A stretch of DNA of 64,000 nt from NCBI GenBank assembly GCA_016223085.1, contig JACRPS010000002.1, forward strand, positions 1 through 64,000, given 5' to 3'. Below are positions 6,743 through 16,396 of this stretch, piece by piece; within the stretch, counting starts at the first letter, position 1, and each line of letters starts with the position of its first letter. Position numbers and translations under genes: made by a program. The notes below the pieces were generated by a model. That model was not told where the DNA came from. It saw nothing but the letters and a program-made list of their open reading frames with translations, and searched no databases. The DNA comes from Chloroflexota bacterium. GTDB taxonomy: Bacteria; Chloroflexota; Anaerolineae; Aggregatilineales; Phototrophicaceae.

Positions 6743-9700
6743 TTGAGCCGCCGTTTATCTGATGTGCTGATTGCTGTCCTGCTGTTCGCGCTGCCGCTGG
6801 TGCTGTTCTGGCAGCAAACGCTGGGCGGGCGCACGCTGCTGCCAACCGAAAACCTGTACCAGTACGAACCCTACGCCACCTACCGCGAAGTGGTCAAAGC
6901 GCCGGCGATTCCGCACAACGCGCTGCTGTCCGATCTCGTTTTGCAGAATATGCAGTGGAAAGAATTCATCCGGCAGAGCATCGCGGCGCGGGAAATCCCG
7001 CTGTGGAATCCGCACCAGTTCGCTGGGATTCCGTTCCTGGCCGCCGGGCAGCAGTCGGCGCTGTACCCGTTCAGCATCCTGTATTACGTGCTGCCGCTGA
7101 CTGCCGCCTACGGCTGGTTCACGGTGGTGCAGTTGTGGCTGGCGGGCGTGCTGATGTTCCTGTTCCTGCGTGGGCTGGGCATCGGGCGCTTCGGCGCGTT
7201 GGTCGGCGGCGTGGTGTATCAGCTTAACGGCTTCTTCATCGCCCACGCCGTGTTCCCGATGATCGTCGGCGCGGCGGTGTGGCTGCCGCTGATTCTGCTG
7301 ATGATCGAGTTTATCATCCGGCAGAAGCCAATGTTTGGCCGACCGTCCAGCGTACCCTGGGTGATCGTTGGCGCGGCGGCGCTGGGCTGCAACGTGCTGG
7401 CCGGGCACGTCGAGATCACCTATTACACGCTGCTGATCGCAGCCTATTATGCGGCGGCGCGGCTGGTATGGGTGTGGTGGCGAACCCCTCCCCCCAACCC
7501 CCTCCCCGTACAAGGAGAGGGGGTAACGCCTCCCCCGTTGACGGGGGAGGTTGGGAGGGGGTCAAAATGGAAACACCTCATTTCACGTGCCGGGTGGCTG
7601 GTGGCGATGGTGGCGCTCGGCCTCGGCCTGGGCGCGGTGCAGTTTATCCCGCTGTTTGAATTCGCCAGCCTGAACTACCGCGATGGCCGCACCACGCTGG
7701 AGCAGGTGCTTGGCTGGGCGCATCCCTTACGCGACGTGGTACAGTTCGCCCTGCCCAATTTCTACGGCAATCCGTCGCATCACGCCTATTTTGACGTGTT
7801 CACCGGGCAGACCGTCCCCGCGACAGTGAACGCGCTGGGCGAGTCCATCACCACAATTGACTGGGGCATTAAAAATTACGTCGAAGGCGCGCTGTATCTA
7901 GGTATCCTGCCGCTGGCGCTGGCAGCGTTTGGGCTGGTGGCGCGGCGAACCCCTCCCCCTAACCCCCTCCCCGTACACGGAGAGGGGGAAAAGCCGGAGG
8001 TGGCTTCAGAAACCCCTCTCCCTGAGGGAGAGGGACAAAGGGTGAGGGCCTTACCGCCTTACCGTCTGATCTTCGCGCTGCTGGCACTGGCCGGGCTGAC
8101 GTTTATGTTCGGCCTGCCGACGTATGCGCTGCTGCATTACGGGCTGCCGGGTTTCAATCAGCTTCATTCGCCATTCCGCTGGATTTTCGCGGTGACGTTC
8201 AGCGTGGCGGCGCTGGCGGGCTTCGGGGCTGAGGCGCTGACATCCCTTACATCGGCTGTAAGGTCTGGCGTAGGGGAGGGTCTGAGACCCTCCCCTACGG
8301 GTTTCATCGTGCGGTGGGCGCGGCGCTTCGGTTGGGCGCTGATGATCGTGGGCGGCGTTACGCTGATCGCGTTGCTCCTCTCGCGGCTGTTTTACCCGCA
8401 GATCGAGCCGCTGGTGGAGCGCATTTTCCAATCGCTGGCGGGCGCAACCAAATCCTACGCCGACGCGCGTATGTTCTACAGCTATCAATTTACGAATGTG
8501 CTGACGTTCGGCGTGATGACCCTCGGCGCGGGGGTGGTGTTCTGGCGGGCGGCCAAACCCCTCCCCCCAATCCCCTCCCCGTATACGGAGAGGGGGGGCA
8601 TACGGACACGATATATCATGTCCCTACAGCAAATGCCGATATGGCAGGCTGTTGCCATCGGCCTGGTGGCGCTGGATTTGATGATCGCGTCGTGGGGCTT
8701 TAATCCCGCGTCCGACCCGGCGCTGCTGCATTTCACGCCGCCGGCGATTCAGTGGCTGCAACAGCAGCAGACCGATGGGCCGTTTCGTTATATCACACTG
8801 GATGATCCGACCAAGCCGCCACTGTTTAACGCCAACATGACGTGGCGCTACGGCCTGTACGACGTGCGCGGCTACGAGAGTATCATCCCCAGGCAGTACG
8901 TGGAGTTTATGCAGCAGCTTGCGCCGCAGACGCAACTGGACTACAACCGCATTGCGCCGCTGTACACGGCTTACCCGCCGGAATATAACTTCAGCTACGT
9001 GGACGCGCTCAAGTCGCCGCTGCTGGGGCTGCTCAACGTGCGCTACGTCATCACCCACAAAACGACGACACTGCTGGATGAACTAACAACCAGCAGCGAC
9101 CCGCGCCGGATTTCGCCTGCCTACCGCCTGGCGTATGAGGACGAAGCCGTGCGTATTTGGGAGCATGGTTATGCCCCGCGGGCGTGGGTGGCACACCTCA
9201 AAACGGGTGAACGCCCGGAAGTGGACGGCTATTATGGCATCGGCTTTGATGTGACCTGGGGAGGCGACACCGGGCGCGAAAAAATCCTGCACGCGAACCT
9301 GTATCAAGCGATTAATTCGTGGCTAATCGTGAGCGAGACGTATCTGCCCGGCTGGCGCGCCTTCGTGCGTCCGCGCGGCGGAAGCAGCGACTCGGAACGC
9401 CCGTTAGAGGTCGAGCGCGTATTCGAGAATTTCCAGGGCGTGAACCTGTCGCCGGACGTGCTGCGGGCGGCGTTTCAGCCGATCTACGACACGCTGCCAG
9501 ACGCGCAAAAACTCGCGCTGGATAACCGGCAGGTGACGGTGCGGCTGGTGTACAGTCCCGCGAGTTTTCAGGTGGGGCTGTTTGGCTCGTTCATCAGCGG
9601 CGTGGTGCTGGTATTTATGGCCGGGGTGTGGGTGTGGCGGCTGGTCGTCCGGCCTGAGAGGGCGGTCAGCGGCGCGGCGGTGGTCGCCAAAAACAGCCTC

Positions 9701-11260
9701 GCGCCGATCATCCTCAACCTGTTCAACCGGGGCATTGATTTTGGCTTCGCGTTTATCATGCTGCGCATCCTGGGGCCGGAAGGCGCGGGTATTTATTACT
9801 ACGCGGCGTTTATCTTCGGCTGGTTCGACATCTTCACCAACTTCGGCCTGAACGTGTTTTTGACCCGCGAAGTCGCCCGCGACCGGACGCAGGCGTGGCG
9901 TTACCTGTTTAACACCAGCGTGCTGCGGCTGGCGCTGATGCTGGTCGGCGTGGCGCTGCTGGCGGCGTTCCTGGCGGCGCGGCAGTCCTTGCCGGGCAGC
10001 GACCCGCTGACCCACGAGGCGGTGCTGGCAATCATCCTGCTGTATATCGGCCTGTTCCCGAATACCTTAAGCACCGGGTTATCGGCGCTGTTTTACGCCT
10101 TTGAGAAGGCGGAAATCCCGGCGGCGGTGACGACGGTGGCGACGATCAACAAGGCGGTATTTGGCGTGGCGGCACTGGCGGCGGGTTTTGGCGTGGTTGG
10201 TCTGGCGAGCGTGAGTATTGTTACCAACGTCGTGACGCTGGCCGTGCTGGCGTGGAGCGCAAGGGGGATGATGCGACCTCACCCCCCGGCCACCTCTCCG
10301 ACCGGTGTAGACCGGGGGGAAGAAGTCAAACGGCAGCGCGATGGCGCTGGTAGGGGCGAACCGCCGGTTTGCCCCTACGAAGATCGCTCCAGAGGTAGTC
10401 GCCTGTACCGACCCGATTTCCGGCTGATGCGCGGGATGATCGGCGAAAGCTGGCCGCTGATGCTCAATCACTTTCTGGCGACCATCTTCTTTCAGGTGGA
10501 CGTGGTGATTATCGAAGCGATCCACGGCGCGCGCATGGTCGGACAGTACAGCGTTGCCTATAAGTGGGTGGCCGCGCTGAACGTCATCCCCGCGTTTTTT
10601 ACGATGGCGCTGCTGCCGGTGATGTCGCGCCAGGCGCACGAAAACCGCGAGGCGCTGCGACGCAACTACCGGCTGGCGATCAAGCTGCTGGTCAGCGCGG
10701 CGCTGCCGCTGGCGGTGGTGTTTACGTTCCTGGCCTACGTGCTGACCGGCATCCTGGGCGGCGCAGAATACCTGCCGGACGGCGCGATTGCCACACAGTT
10801 GATGATCTGGAGCATCCCAATTGGCTGGATGAACAGCCTGACGCAGTATGTGCTGATCGCGCTCGATTTGCAGCGGCGCATCACGCGGGCGTTTTTTATC
10901 GCCGTGACGTTTAACATCGTGGCGAATCTGCTGTTTGTGCCGGAATACGGCTACCGGGCGGCGGCGCTGGCAACGATTGCGTCGGAAGCGGTGCTGCTGC
11001 TGCCGTTCGCGCTGCTGCTGCGCGGCGCGGTGGGGTCGGTGGGCTGGCTGCGGATTCTGGTAAAGCCGCTGGCCGCGACCGGCGTGATGCTGGCCGTGTT
11101 CCTGCTCGGCTGGAACGCGCAGCCGGTGCTGACGCTGATCGTCGGCACGCTGGCCTACCTGGCGGCCCTGCTTGCACTCCGGCCACTGGACGCGGACGAG
11201 TGGTCGCGGCTTCTGCCGCTGCTGCCAGCGCGGCTGCGGCGGGTGAGGGCAGAGGGATGA
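6743..11260 (+). CDS. Giant membrane protein: YfhO-like half fused to a Wzx-like flippase
   Basis: The N-terminal half (to about residue 960) looks like the YfhO family of GT-C-like membrane proteins: many TM helices, an extracytoplasmic loop with ENLYQYEPYATY, then a soluble domain (FRYITLDD ... GYESIIPRQYVEFM). The second half (from about 9670) is a polysaccharide flippase of the MATE/Wzx type: VAKNSLAPIILNLFNRG, GPEGAGIYYYA, and a dozen TM helices. A single frame covers both, so one chain could glycosylate and flip a lipid-linked glycan; that is inference. Five loops are made of interspersed-repeat DNA read in frame (7483-7566, 7949-8046, 8269-8299, 8556-8631, 10283-10378). TTG at 6743 follows GAAGGA at 8 nt; ATG at 6695 is an alternative lacking a clear ribosome site. 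A terminator follows. Confidence 0.85.
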   Translation: MSRRLSDVLIAVLLFALPLVLFWQQTLGGRTLLPTENLYQYEPYATYREVVKAPAIPHNALLSDLVLQNMQWKEFIRQSIAAREIPLWNPHQFAGIPFLAAGQQSALYPFSILYYVLPLTAAYGWFTVVQLWLAGVLMFLFLRGLGIGRFGALVGGVVYQLNGFFIAHAVFPMIVGAAVWLPLILLMIEFIIRQKPMFGRPSSVPWVIVGAAALGCNVLAGHVEITYYTLLIAAYYAAARLVWVWWRTPPPNPLPVQGEGVTPPPLTGEVGRGSKWKHLISRAGWLVAMVALGLGLGAVQFIPLFEFASLNYRDGRTTLEQVLGWAHPLRDVVQFALPNFYGNPSHHAYFDVFTGQTVPATVNALGESITTIDWGIKNYVEGALYLGILPLALAAFGLVARRTPPPNPLPVHGEGEKPEVASETPLPEGEGQRVRALPPYRLIFALLALAGLTFMFGLPTYALLHYGLPGFNQLHSPFRWIFAVTFSVAALAGFGAEALTSLTSAVRSGVGEGLRPSPTGFIVRWARRFGWALMIVGGVTLIALLLSRLFYPQIEPLVERIFQSLAGATKSYADARMFYSYQFTNVLTFGVMTLGAGVVFWRAAKPLPPIPSPYTERGGIRTRYIMSLQQMPIWQAVAIGLVALDLMIASWGFNPASDPALLHFTPPAIQWLQQQQTDGPFRYITLDDPTKPPLFNANMTWRYGLYDVRGYESIIPRQYVEFMQQLAPQTQLDYNRIAPLYTAYPPEYNFSYVDALKSPLLGLLNVRYVITHKTTTLLDELTTSSDPRRISPAYRLAYEDEAVRIWEHGYAPRAWVAHLKTGERPEVDGYYGIGFDVTWGGDTGREKILHANLYQAINSWLIVSETYLPGWRAFVRPRGGSSDSERPLEVERVFENFQGVNLSPDVLRAAFQPIYDTLPDAQKLALDNRQVTVRLVYSPASFQVGLFGSFISGVVLVFMAGVWVWRLVVRPERAVSGAAVVAKNSLAPIILNLFNRGIDFGFAFIMLRILGPEGAGIYYYAAFIFGWFDIFTNFGLNVFLTREVARDRTQAWRYLFNTSVLRLALMLVGVALLAAFLAARQSLPGSDPLTHEAVLAIILLYIGLFPNTLSTGLSALFYAFEKAEIPAAVTTVATINKAVFGVAALAAGFGVVGLASVSIVTNVVTLAVLAWSARGMMRPHPPATSPTGVDRGEEVKRQRDGAGRGEPPVCPYEDRSRGSRLYRPDFRLMRGMIGESWPLMLNHFLATIFFQVDVVIIEAIHGARMVGQYSVAYKWVAALNVIPAFFTMALLPVMSRQAHENREALRRNYRLAIKLLVSAALPLAVVFTFLAYVLTGILGGAEYLPDGAIATQLMIWSIPIGWMNSLTQYVLIALDLQRRITRAFFIAVTFNIVANLLFVPEYGYRAAALATIASEAVLLLPFALLLRGAVGSVGWLRILVKPLAATGVMLAVFLLGWNAQPVLTLIVGTLAYLAALLALRPLDADEWSRLLPLLPARLRRVRAEG
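7483..7566. repeat. In-frame repeat insert 1 in the YfhO-flippase gene
   Basis: CGAACCCCTCCCCCCAACCCC, CTCCCCGTACAAGGAGAGGG and a GTTGACGGGGGAGG arm form two linked hairpin-like units. In frame they read RTPPPNPLPVQGEGV and a Pro/Gly-rich continuation, placed between two TM helices. Confidence 0.8.
7949..8046. repeat. In-frame repeat insert 2 in the YfhO-flippase gene
   Basis: This has the same CGAACCCCTCCCC...CCGTACACGGAGAGGGGG unit as insert 1, followed by a second CCCCTCTCCCTGAGGGAGAGGG hairpin. It reads RTPPPNPLPVHGEGE and then TPLPEGEGQRVR. Only a few residues differ from insert 1. Confidence 0.8.
8269..8299. repeat. In-frame palindrome (insert 3) in the YfhO-flippase gene
   Basis: A perfect 15-bp inverted repeat around one G, with arm CGTAGGGGAGGGTCT. 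The same palindrome, differing only in the central base, is intergenic at 56709-56737. Confidence 0.85.
8556..8631. repeat. In-frame repeat insert 4 in the YfhO-flippase gene
   Basis: A CCCCTCCCC...CCGTATACGGAGAGGGG unit is joined to a GGACACGATATATCATGTCC near-palindrome, so members of two repeat families lie side by side in the coding sequence. They read KPLPPIPSPYTERGG and then IRTRYIMSLQ. Confidence 0.75.
10283..10378. repeat. In-frame repeat insert 5 in the flippase half
   Basis: A CCCCCCGGCCACCTCTCC...GACCGGGGGG element is followed by a GTAGGGGCGAACC palindrome (10350-10378). The coding product is a polar loop (RPHPPATSPTG ... GRGEPPVCPYED) between TM helices. Confidence 0.75.
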
Positions 11261-11266
11261 GGTCAA

Positions 11267-11340
11267 AGTACTGAGTGCTGAGTACTGAGTGCTGAGTGAA
11301 GTTCCAAGTTCCGAGTTTTAGGAACTGGCAACTGGAAACC
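11267..11340. repeat. Degenerate ACTGAGTGCTGAG tract, copy 1
   Basis: Short direct repeats (AGTACTGAGTGCTGAGTACTG and onward) pass into AAGTTCCAAGTTCCGAG and GGAACTGGCAACTGG. There is no coding sign. Similar sequence lies at 11425-11495 and, more weakly, at 5960-6020. Confidence 0.7.
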
Positions 11341-11358
11341 GACAAAGCAACGCCTTGC

Positions 11359-11380
11359 AGCCCCCTTCAGGGGGCTTTTT
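11359..11380 (+). terminator. Terminator after the YfhO-flippase gene
   Basis: AGCCCCC-TTC-AGGGGGCT followed by TTTT. It is the hairpin part of composite repeat copy 2 (11359-11410), whose second part is CGTTCAGCCGGAGGGCTTTC plus a GCCTCCGGC arm. Confidence 0.8.
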
Positions 11381-11410
11381 CGTTCAGCCGGAGGGCTTTC
11401 AGCCTCCGGC
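11359..11410. repeat. Composite terminator repeat, copy 2
   Basis: Hairpin plus CGTTCAGCCGGA block, parallel in order and spacing to the copies at 963-1022 and 37198-37255. Confidence 0.75.
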
Positions 11411-11424
11411 GGGCGCGCTGTTCT

Positions 11425-11484
11425 AACTTCCGCTTTTTACAACTGACAACTGAAGACTGATGACTGCCGACTGAAGACTGATGA

Positions 11485-11495
<11 letters not shown>
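11425..11495. repeat. Degenerate ACTGAAGACTGATGACT tract, copy 2
   Basis: Tandem 7-11 bp units such as ACTGAAGACTGATGACTGCC lead right up to, and slightly into, the 3' end of the GH13 gene, which ends at 11485 on the other strand. Confidence 0.7.
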
Positions 11496-12939
<1,444 letters not shown>

Positions 12940-12977
12940 GGCGAGTCGCTCTCCGCAGCCTGTGATACAATCGGGTT

Positions 12978-13005
12978 GTAGGGACACGATATATCGTGTC
13001 CTTAC
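12978..13005. repeat. GTAGGGACACG palindrome
   Basis: GTAGGGACACGATA and its near-perfect inverse (one mismatch near the end) between the divergent GH13 and zinc-ribbon genes. Confidence 0.8.
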
Positions 13006-13057
13006 AGACAGATTACAGCTTTTATCGTACCGGACAAGTGTTAGCAGCGCATTATTG

Positions 13058-13261
13058 ATGGACATGACCACGCCGCCAAAACCGCGTTCCCAACCGGAAA
13101 CGCCGGATGCTCCTGAGCCATCAACGCCGCTTATCCATACTCCCCTGCCGAATTACACGCTGTCTACCGTGTGCCCGGCGTGCAACGCGCCGACGGTGCG
13201 CCGCGCCTGCAAGGTGCGCTGCGACCGCTGCGGCTTCATGTGGGATTGCAGCGAATTGTAG
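13058..13261 (+). CDS. Small zinc-ribbon protein
   Basis: A 67-residue protein with a Pro-rich N-terminal tail (PKPRSQPETPDAPEP) and a C-terminal zinc ribbon: CPAC near residue 40, then CDRCGFMWDC at the end. Four or more Cys in CxxC pairs suggest one structural zinc. The function is unknown; small proteins of this kind may bind nucleic acid or protein. ATG at 13058 is followed by another in-frame ATG at 13064. The stop TAG ends at 13261, directly adjacent to the stop codon of the histidine kinase on the other strand. Confidence 0.7.
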   Translation: MDMTTPPKPRSQPETPDAPEPSTPLIHTPLPNYTLSTVCPACNAPTVRRACKVRCDRCGFMWDCSEL

Positions 13262-14920
13262 TTATTCTGAGCGCAGCGGCAGAGCGAGGGTGAAGAAGCT
13301 GCCCTTGCCGGGGCAGCTTTCGACGTTGATGGTTCCGCCATGTGCTACAGCGACGGCGCGAACGATGTTCAGCCCGACGCCGACACCACCGGACTGCAAG
13401 GAGCGCGCTTCGTCGCCCCGGTAAAACAGTTCAAAGATGTGCTGAAGCTGCTGCGGGGTGATGCCCATGCCGGTATCGCGGATTTCAATCAAAACGGACT
13501 TTTCAACTTGAGCCGTGCGCACGGTGATCGTTCCGCCGTCCGGCGTGTAATGGACGGCGTTCCGCAGCAGGTGCGCTACCGCCTGCCGGACACGCTCCCC
13601 ATCCACTCGCGCCGGCGGCAGGCCAGAGTCCGAGGTGAAGCGGAGCGTTTGCTGCTTCTGCCGGGCCAGTGGCGCAAATTCGGCCACTTCGCCGGCCACC
13701 AGCGCGTTGAGGTCGCAGGCTTCCACCGCGAGGTTTGCCAGGGGCAGCAGCGCGCGCAGGTTTTGCAGTTGTTCCGTCATATGGTGTATCGCGGTTTGTA
13801 TCTGGTCGAGCTTGGGTTGCAGGCGCATCCGGTCGGTTTCGTTTATCTTTCGTTCGATCAAGTGGCGGCTGGTTTCAATCGTCGCCAGCGACGTGCGAAA
13901 ATCATGCGACATCGCCAGCACAAAATTCTCGATCAGCGTCAGCCGTTCGCGTTCCAGCGCCAGTTGAATCTTCTGGTCTTCCGCCTGCAGGCGGGCGCTG
14001 ATATCGCGGGCGACACCGAAGATTTCAATTACCCTGCCATTTTCCATGCGGGCCGCGCTGTTGGATTCCAGCCATTTGTACTCACCTGACCGGGTTAACA
14101 CGCGCACCTGAAACGTTGGAGGTTTACCGCCGCCGATGGACTGCTGGATAAAACCGGCGGCGCTGGGCAGCTCATCAGGATGTAGAAAGTCAAGGAAATT
14201 TTTGCCGACGAGTTCCGCTTCGGTCCAGCCGAGCAGGGTTTCGGTCACACGATTCACTGCGAGAATTTTGCCATCCAGCGACAGGCTGTAGGCGATGTCC
14301 AGCATGTTTTCGATCAACGACCGGTAGCGCGCTTCGCTGGCTGCCAGCAGCGCCTGCTGCTCGGCCTGGAGGCGAACGCTGTAGTGCAAACCCAGCAGCA
14401 GCAGACTGCTGGTAATCAGATAAAACGTCAGCGGCCCGCGAGCCAACGTGGCAACATCCGGGTGAATAAACAGTCCATAAACCAGGATGCCAGAGATGTG
14501 CACAATCGCTAAACGTATGACCCAACTTCGGGGCAAAACCGTCATCGCAAACGCAAAAATGGCGATCAGATAATACAACTGTACCGACGCCTGCGTAGGG
14601 GACTGGCTGACTGACAGGGCAAAAATCAGGATCGTGCCGATCAGCGTCCCGATATGGGCCGCAAATCGGTAGTGCCCCTGACGACTTAAGCCATACAGAC
14701 TGAACGTCAGTGCCAGGGCGAGTATTTGGGCAATCAGGGTTTTTAGCGAGACCCCATAACTGAGGTGTTGGAGCACAAAAAAGAGGGAAAGTGCTAGTGC
14801 TAGGGCCAGCAGCAGCGCTGCCTGAAGGCGGGATTTCCGCCGTGCGTCAGTATCTTGAATCGGGGTGGTCGGCTCGATGAGGTACCCCCACAGCGGCGTC
14901 AGGGAGCGAAAACAGGACAT
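13262..14920 (-). CDS. PAS-containing membrane sensor histidine kinase
   Basis: The 552-residue protein has about six N-terminal TM helices (residues 33-180), a PAS domain (about 195-310, YRSLIENMLDIAYSLSLDGK ... GVARDISAR), a DHp helix with the phospho-acceptor His339 in AMSHDFRTSL, and a CA ATPase domain with the N box LLRNAVHYTP, G1 DTGMGI and G2 GVGVGLNIV. It should autophosphorylate in response to a membrane or cytoplasmic signal; no receiver gene is adjacent. The ATG at 14920 has GAAGGT about 11 nt upstream. It is divergent from dodecin, separated by about 240 bp. Confidence 0.92.
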   Translation of the reverse strand: MSCFRSLTPLWGYLIEPTTPIQDTDARRKSRLQAALLLALALALSLFFVLQHLSYGVSLKTLIAQILALALTFSLYGLSRQGHYRFAAHIGTLIGTILIFALSVSQSPTQASVQLYYLIAIFAFAMTVLPRSWVIRLAIVHISGILVYGLFIHPDVATLARGPLTFYLITSSLLLLGLHYSVRLQAEQQALLAASEARYRSLIENMLDIAYSLSLDGKILAVNRVTETLLGWTEAELVGKNFLDFLHPDELPSAAGFIQQSIGGGKPPTFQVRVLTRSGEYKWLESNSAARMENGRVIEIFGVARDISARLQAEDQKIQLALERERLTLIENFVLAMSHDFRTSLATIETSRHLIERKINETDRMRLQPKLDQIQTAIHHMTEQLQNLRALLPLANLAVEACDLNALVAGEVAEFAPLARQKQQTLRFTSDSGLPPARVDGERVRQAVAHLLRNAVHYTPDGGTITVRTAQVEKSVLIEIRDTGMGITPQQLQHIFELFYRGDEARSLQSGGVGVGLNIVRAVAVAHGGTINVESCPGKGSFFTLALPLRSE

Positions 14921-15070
14921 GCAGAATTTTTACCTTCGCATCTTCGGACATGAAGAGGTTGTAACTTATTATAGATTGCGTTTGTCACCAGGCGAATTAA
15001 GATACTGCGGCCATACATATAGAGCTTGCATACTCATGATGAACCGAAGTTGCGCGCTGGCCAGAGCCAG

Positions 15071-15099
15071 TGGACGGCCCAGAAAATCTTCAATACAAT
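15071..15099 (+). promoter_or_regulatory. Possible sigma-70-like promoter for the dodecin gene
   Basis: TGGACG, 17 bp, TACAAT, inside an AT-rich stretch (14921-15163) that is otherwise empty of genes; a TATAAATTGT continues from it. The -35 box is weak. Confidence 0.4.
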
Positions 15100-15163
15100 A
15101 TAAATTGTAGACCTGTAAACCGCGAGCCTTTCTTAAAAATACCCCTTGTGTTAGGAGCCGTTT

Positions 15164-15382
15164 ATGACCGAAAGTGTGTACAAAATCATTGAACTGGTGG
15201 GGACGAGCGAAACGTCGTGGGAAGAAGCCGCACGCAACGCCGTCGAACGTGCTGGAGAAACGCTGGACGACCTGCGCGTGGCCGAGGTGATGAAGCTGGA
15301 CATGAAGGTTGAAAACGGCAAAGTCGTCGCCTTCCGCGCCCGCGTCAGCGTCTCGTTCAAACTGCGGGAGAGCGCGGACTGA
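15164..15382 (+). CDS. Dodecin-family flavin-binding protein
   Basis: A 72-residue protein matching dodecin over its whole length: SVYKIIELVGTSETSWEEAA, then NAVERAGETLDDLRVAEV and the terminal strand FRARVSVSFKLR. Dodecins form hollow dodecamers that store or buffer riboflavin/FMN or CoA in the cytosol. TAGGAG lies 7 nt before the ATG. It is followed by a GTAGGGGCGAACC palindrome and converges on sdhB. Confidence 0.95.
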   Translation: MTESVYKIIELVGTSETSWEEAARNAVERAGETLDDLRVAEVMKLDMKVENGKVVAFRARVSVSFKLRESAD

Positions 15383-15396
15383 TTGGTGAGAAATGC

Positions 15397-15448
15397 GTAG
15401 GGGCGAACCGCCGGTTCGCCCCTACACTGGACACGATACGGCGTGTCC

Positions 15449-15454
<6 letters not shown>
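15397..15454. repeat. Tandem pair of palindromes between dodecin and sdhB
   Basis: A perfect GTAGGGGCGAACC palindrome (15397-15425) is followed by a GGACACGATACGGCGTGTCC palindrome (15429-15454). The second one overlaps the stop codon of sdhB on the minus strand. Confidence 0.85.
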
Positions 15455-16201
<747 letters not shown>

Positions 16202-16278
16202 CGTCTTTTAGCTCTTAGCCTCATTTACCATCATCACCGCCGGGGGCTAAAGCCGCCCGGCTAAGTCAAAAGACTGGA

Positions 16279-16336
16279 AGCCCACTGAAGGGGCTGAAAT
16301 CAAATCGGATGCTTTTTCCAGCCCCTTTAGTGGGCT
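16279..16336 (-). other. Long imperfect hairpin between sdhA and sdhB
   Basis: AGCCCACTGAAGGGGCTG (16279-16296) pairs with CAGCCCCTTTAGTGGGCT (16319-16336) with one mismatch and a 22-nt loop. A second hairpin (CCAGGGGTT...AACCCCTGG, about 16352-16373) lies closer to the sdhA stop. Together they could set different mRNA levels for sdhA and sdhB. Confidence 0.6.
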
Positions 16337-16396
16337 TGGTATTTTCCGGCAGCCAGGGGTTTTGAACCCCTGGCCGCGCTCAGTACTGGCGGCGCT

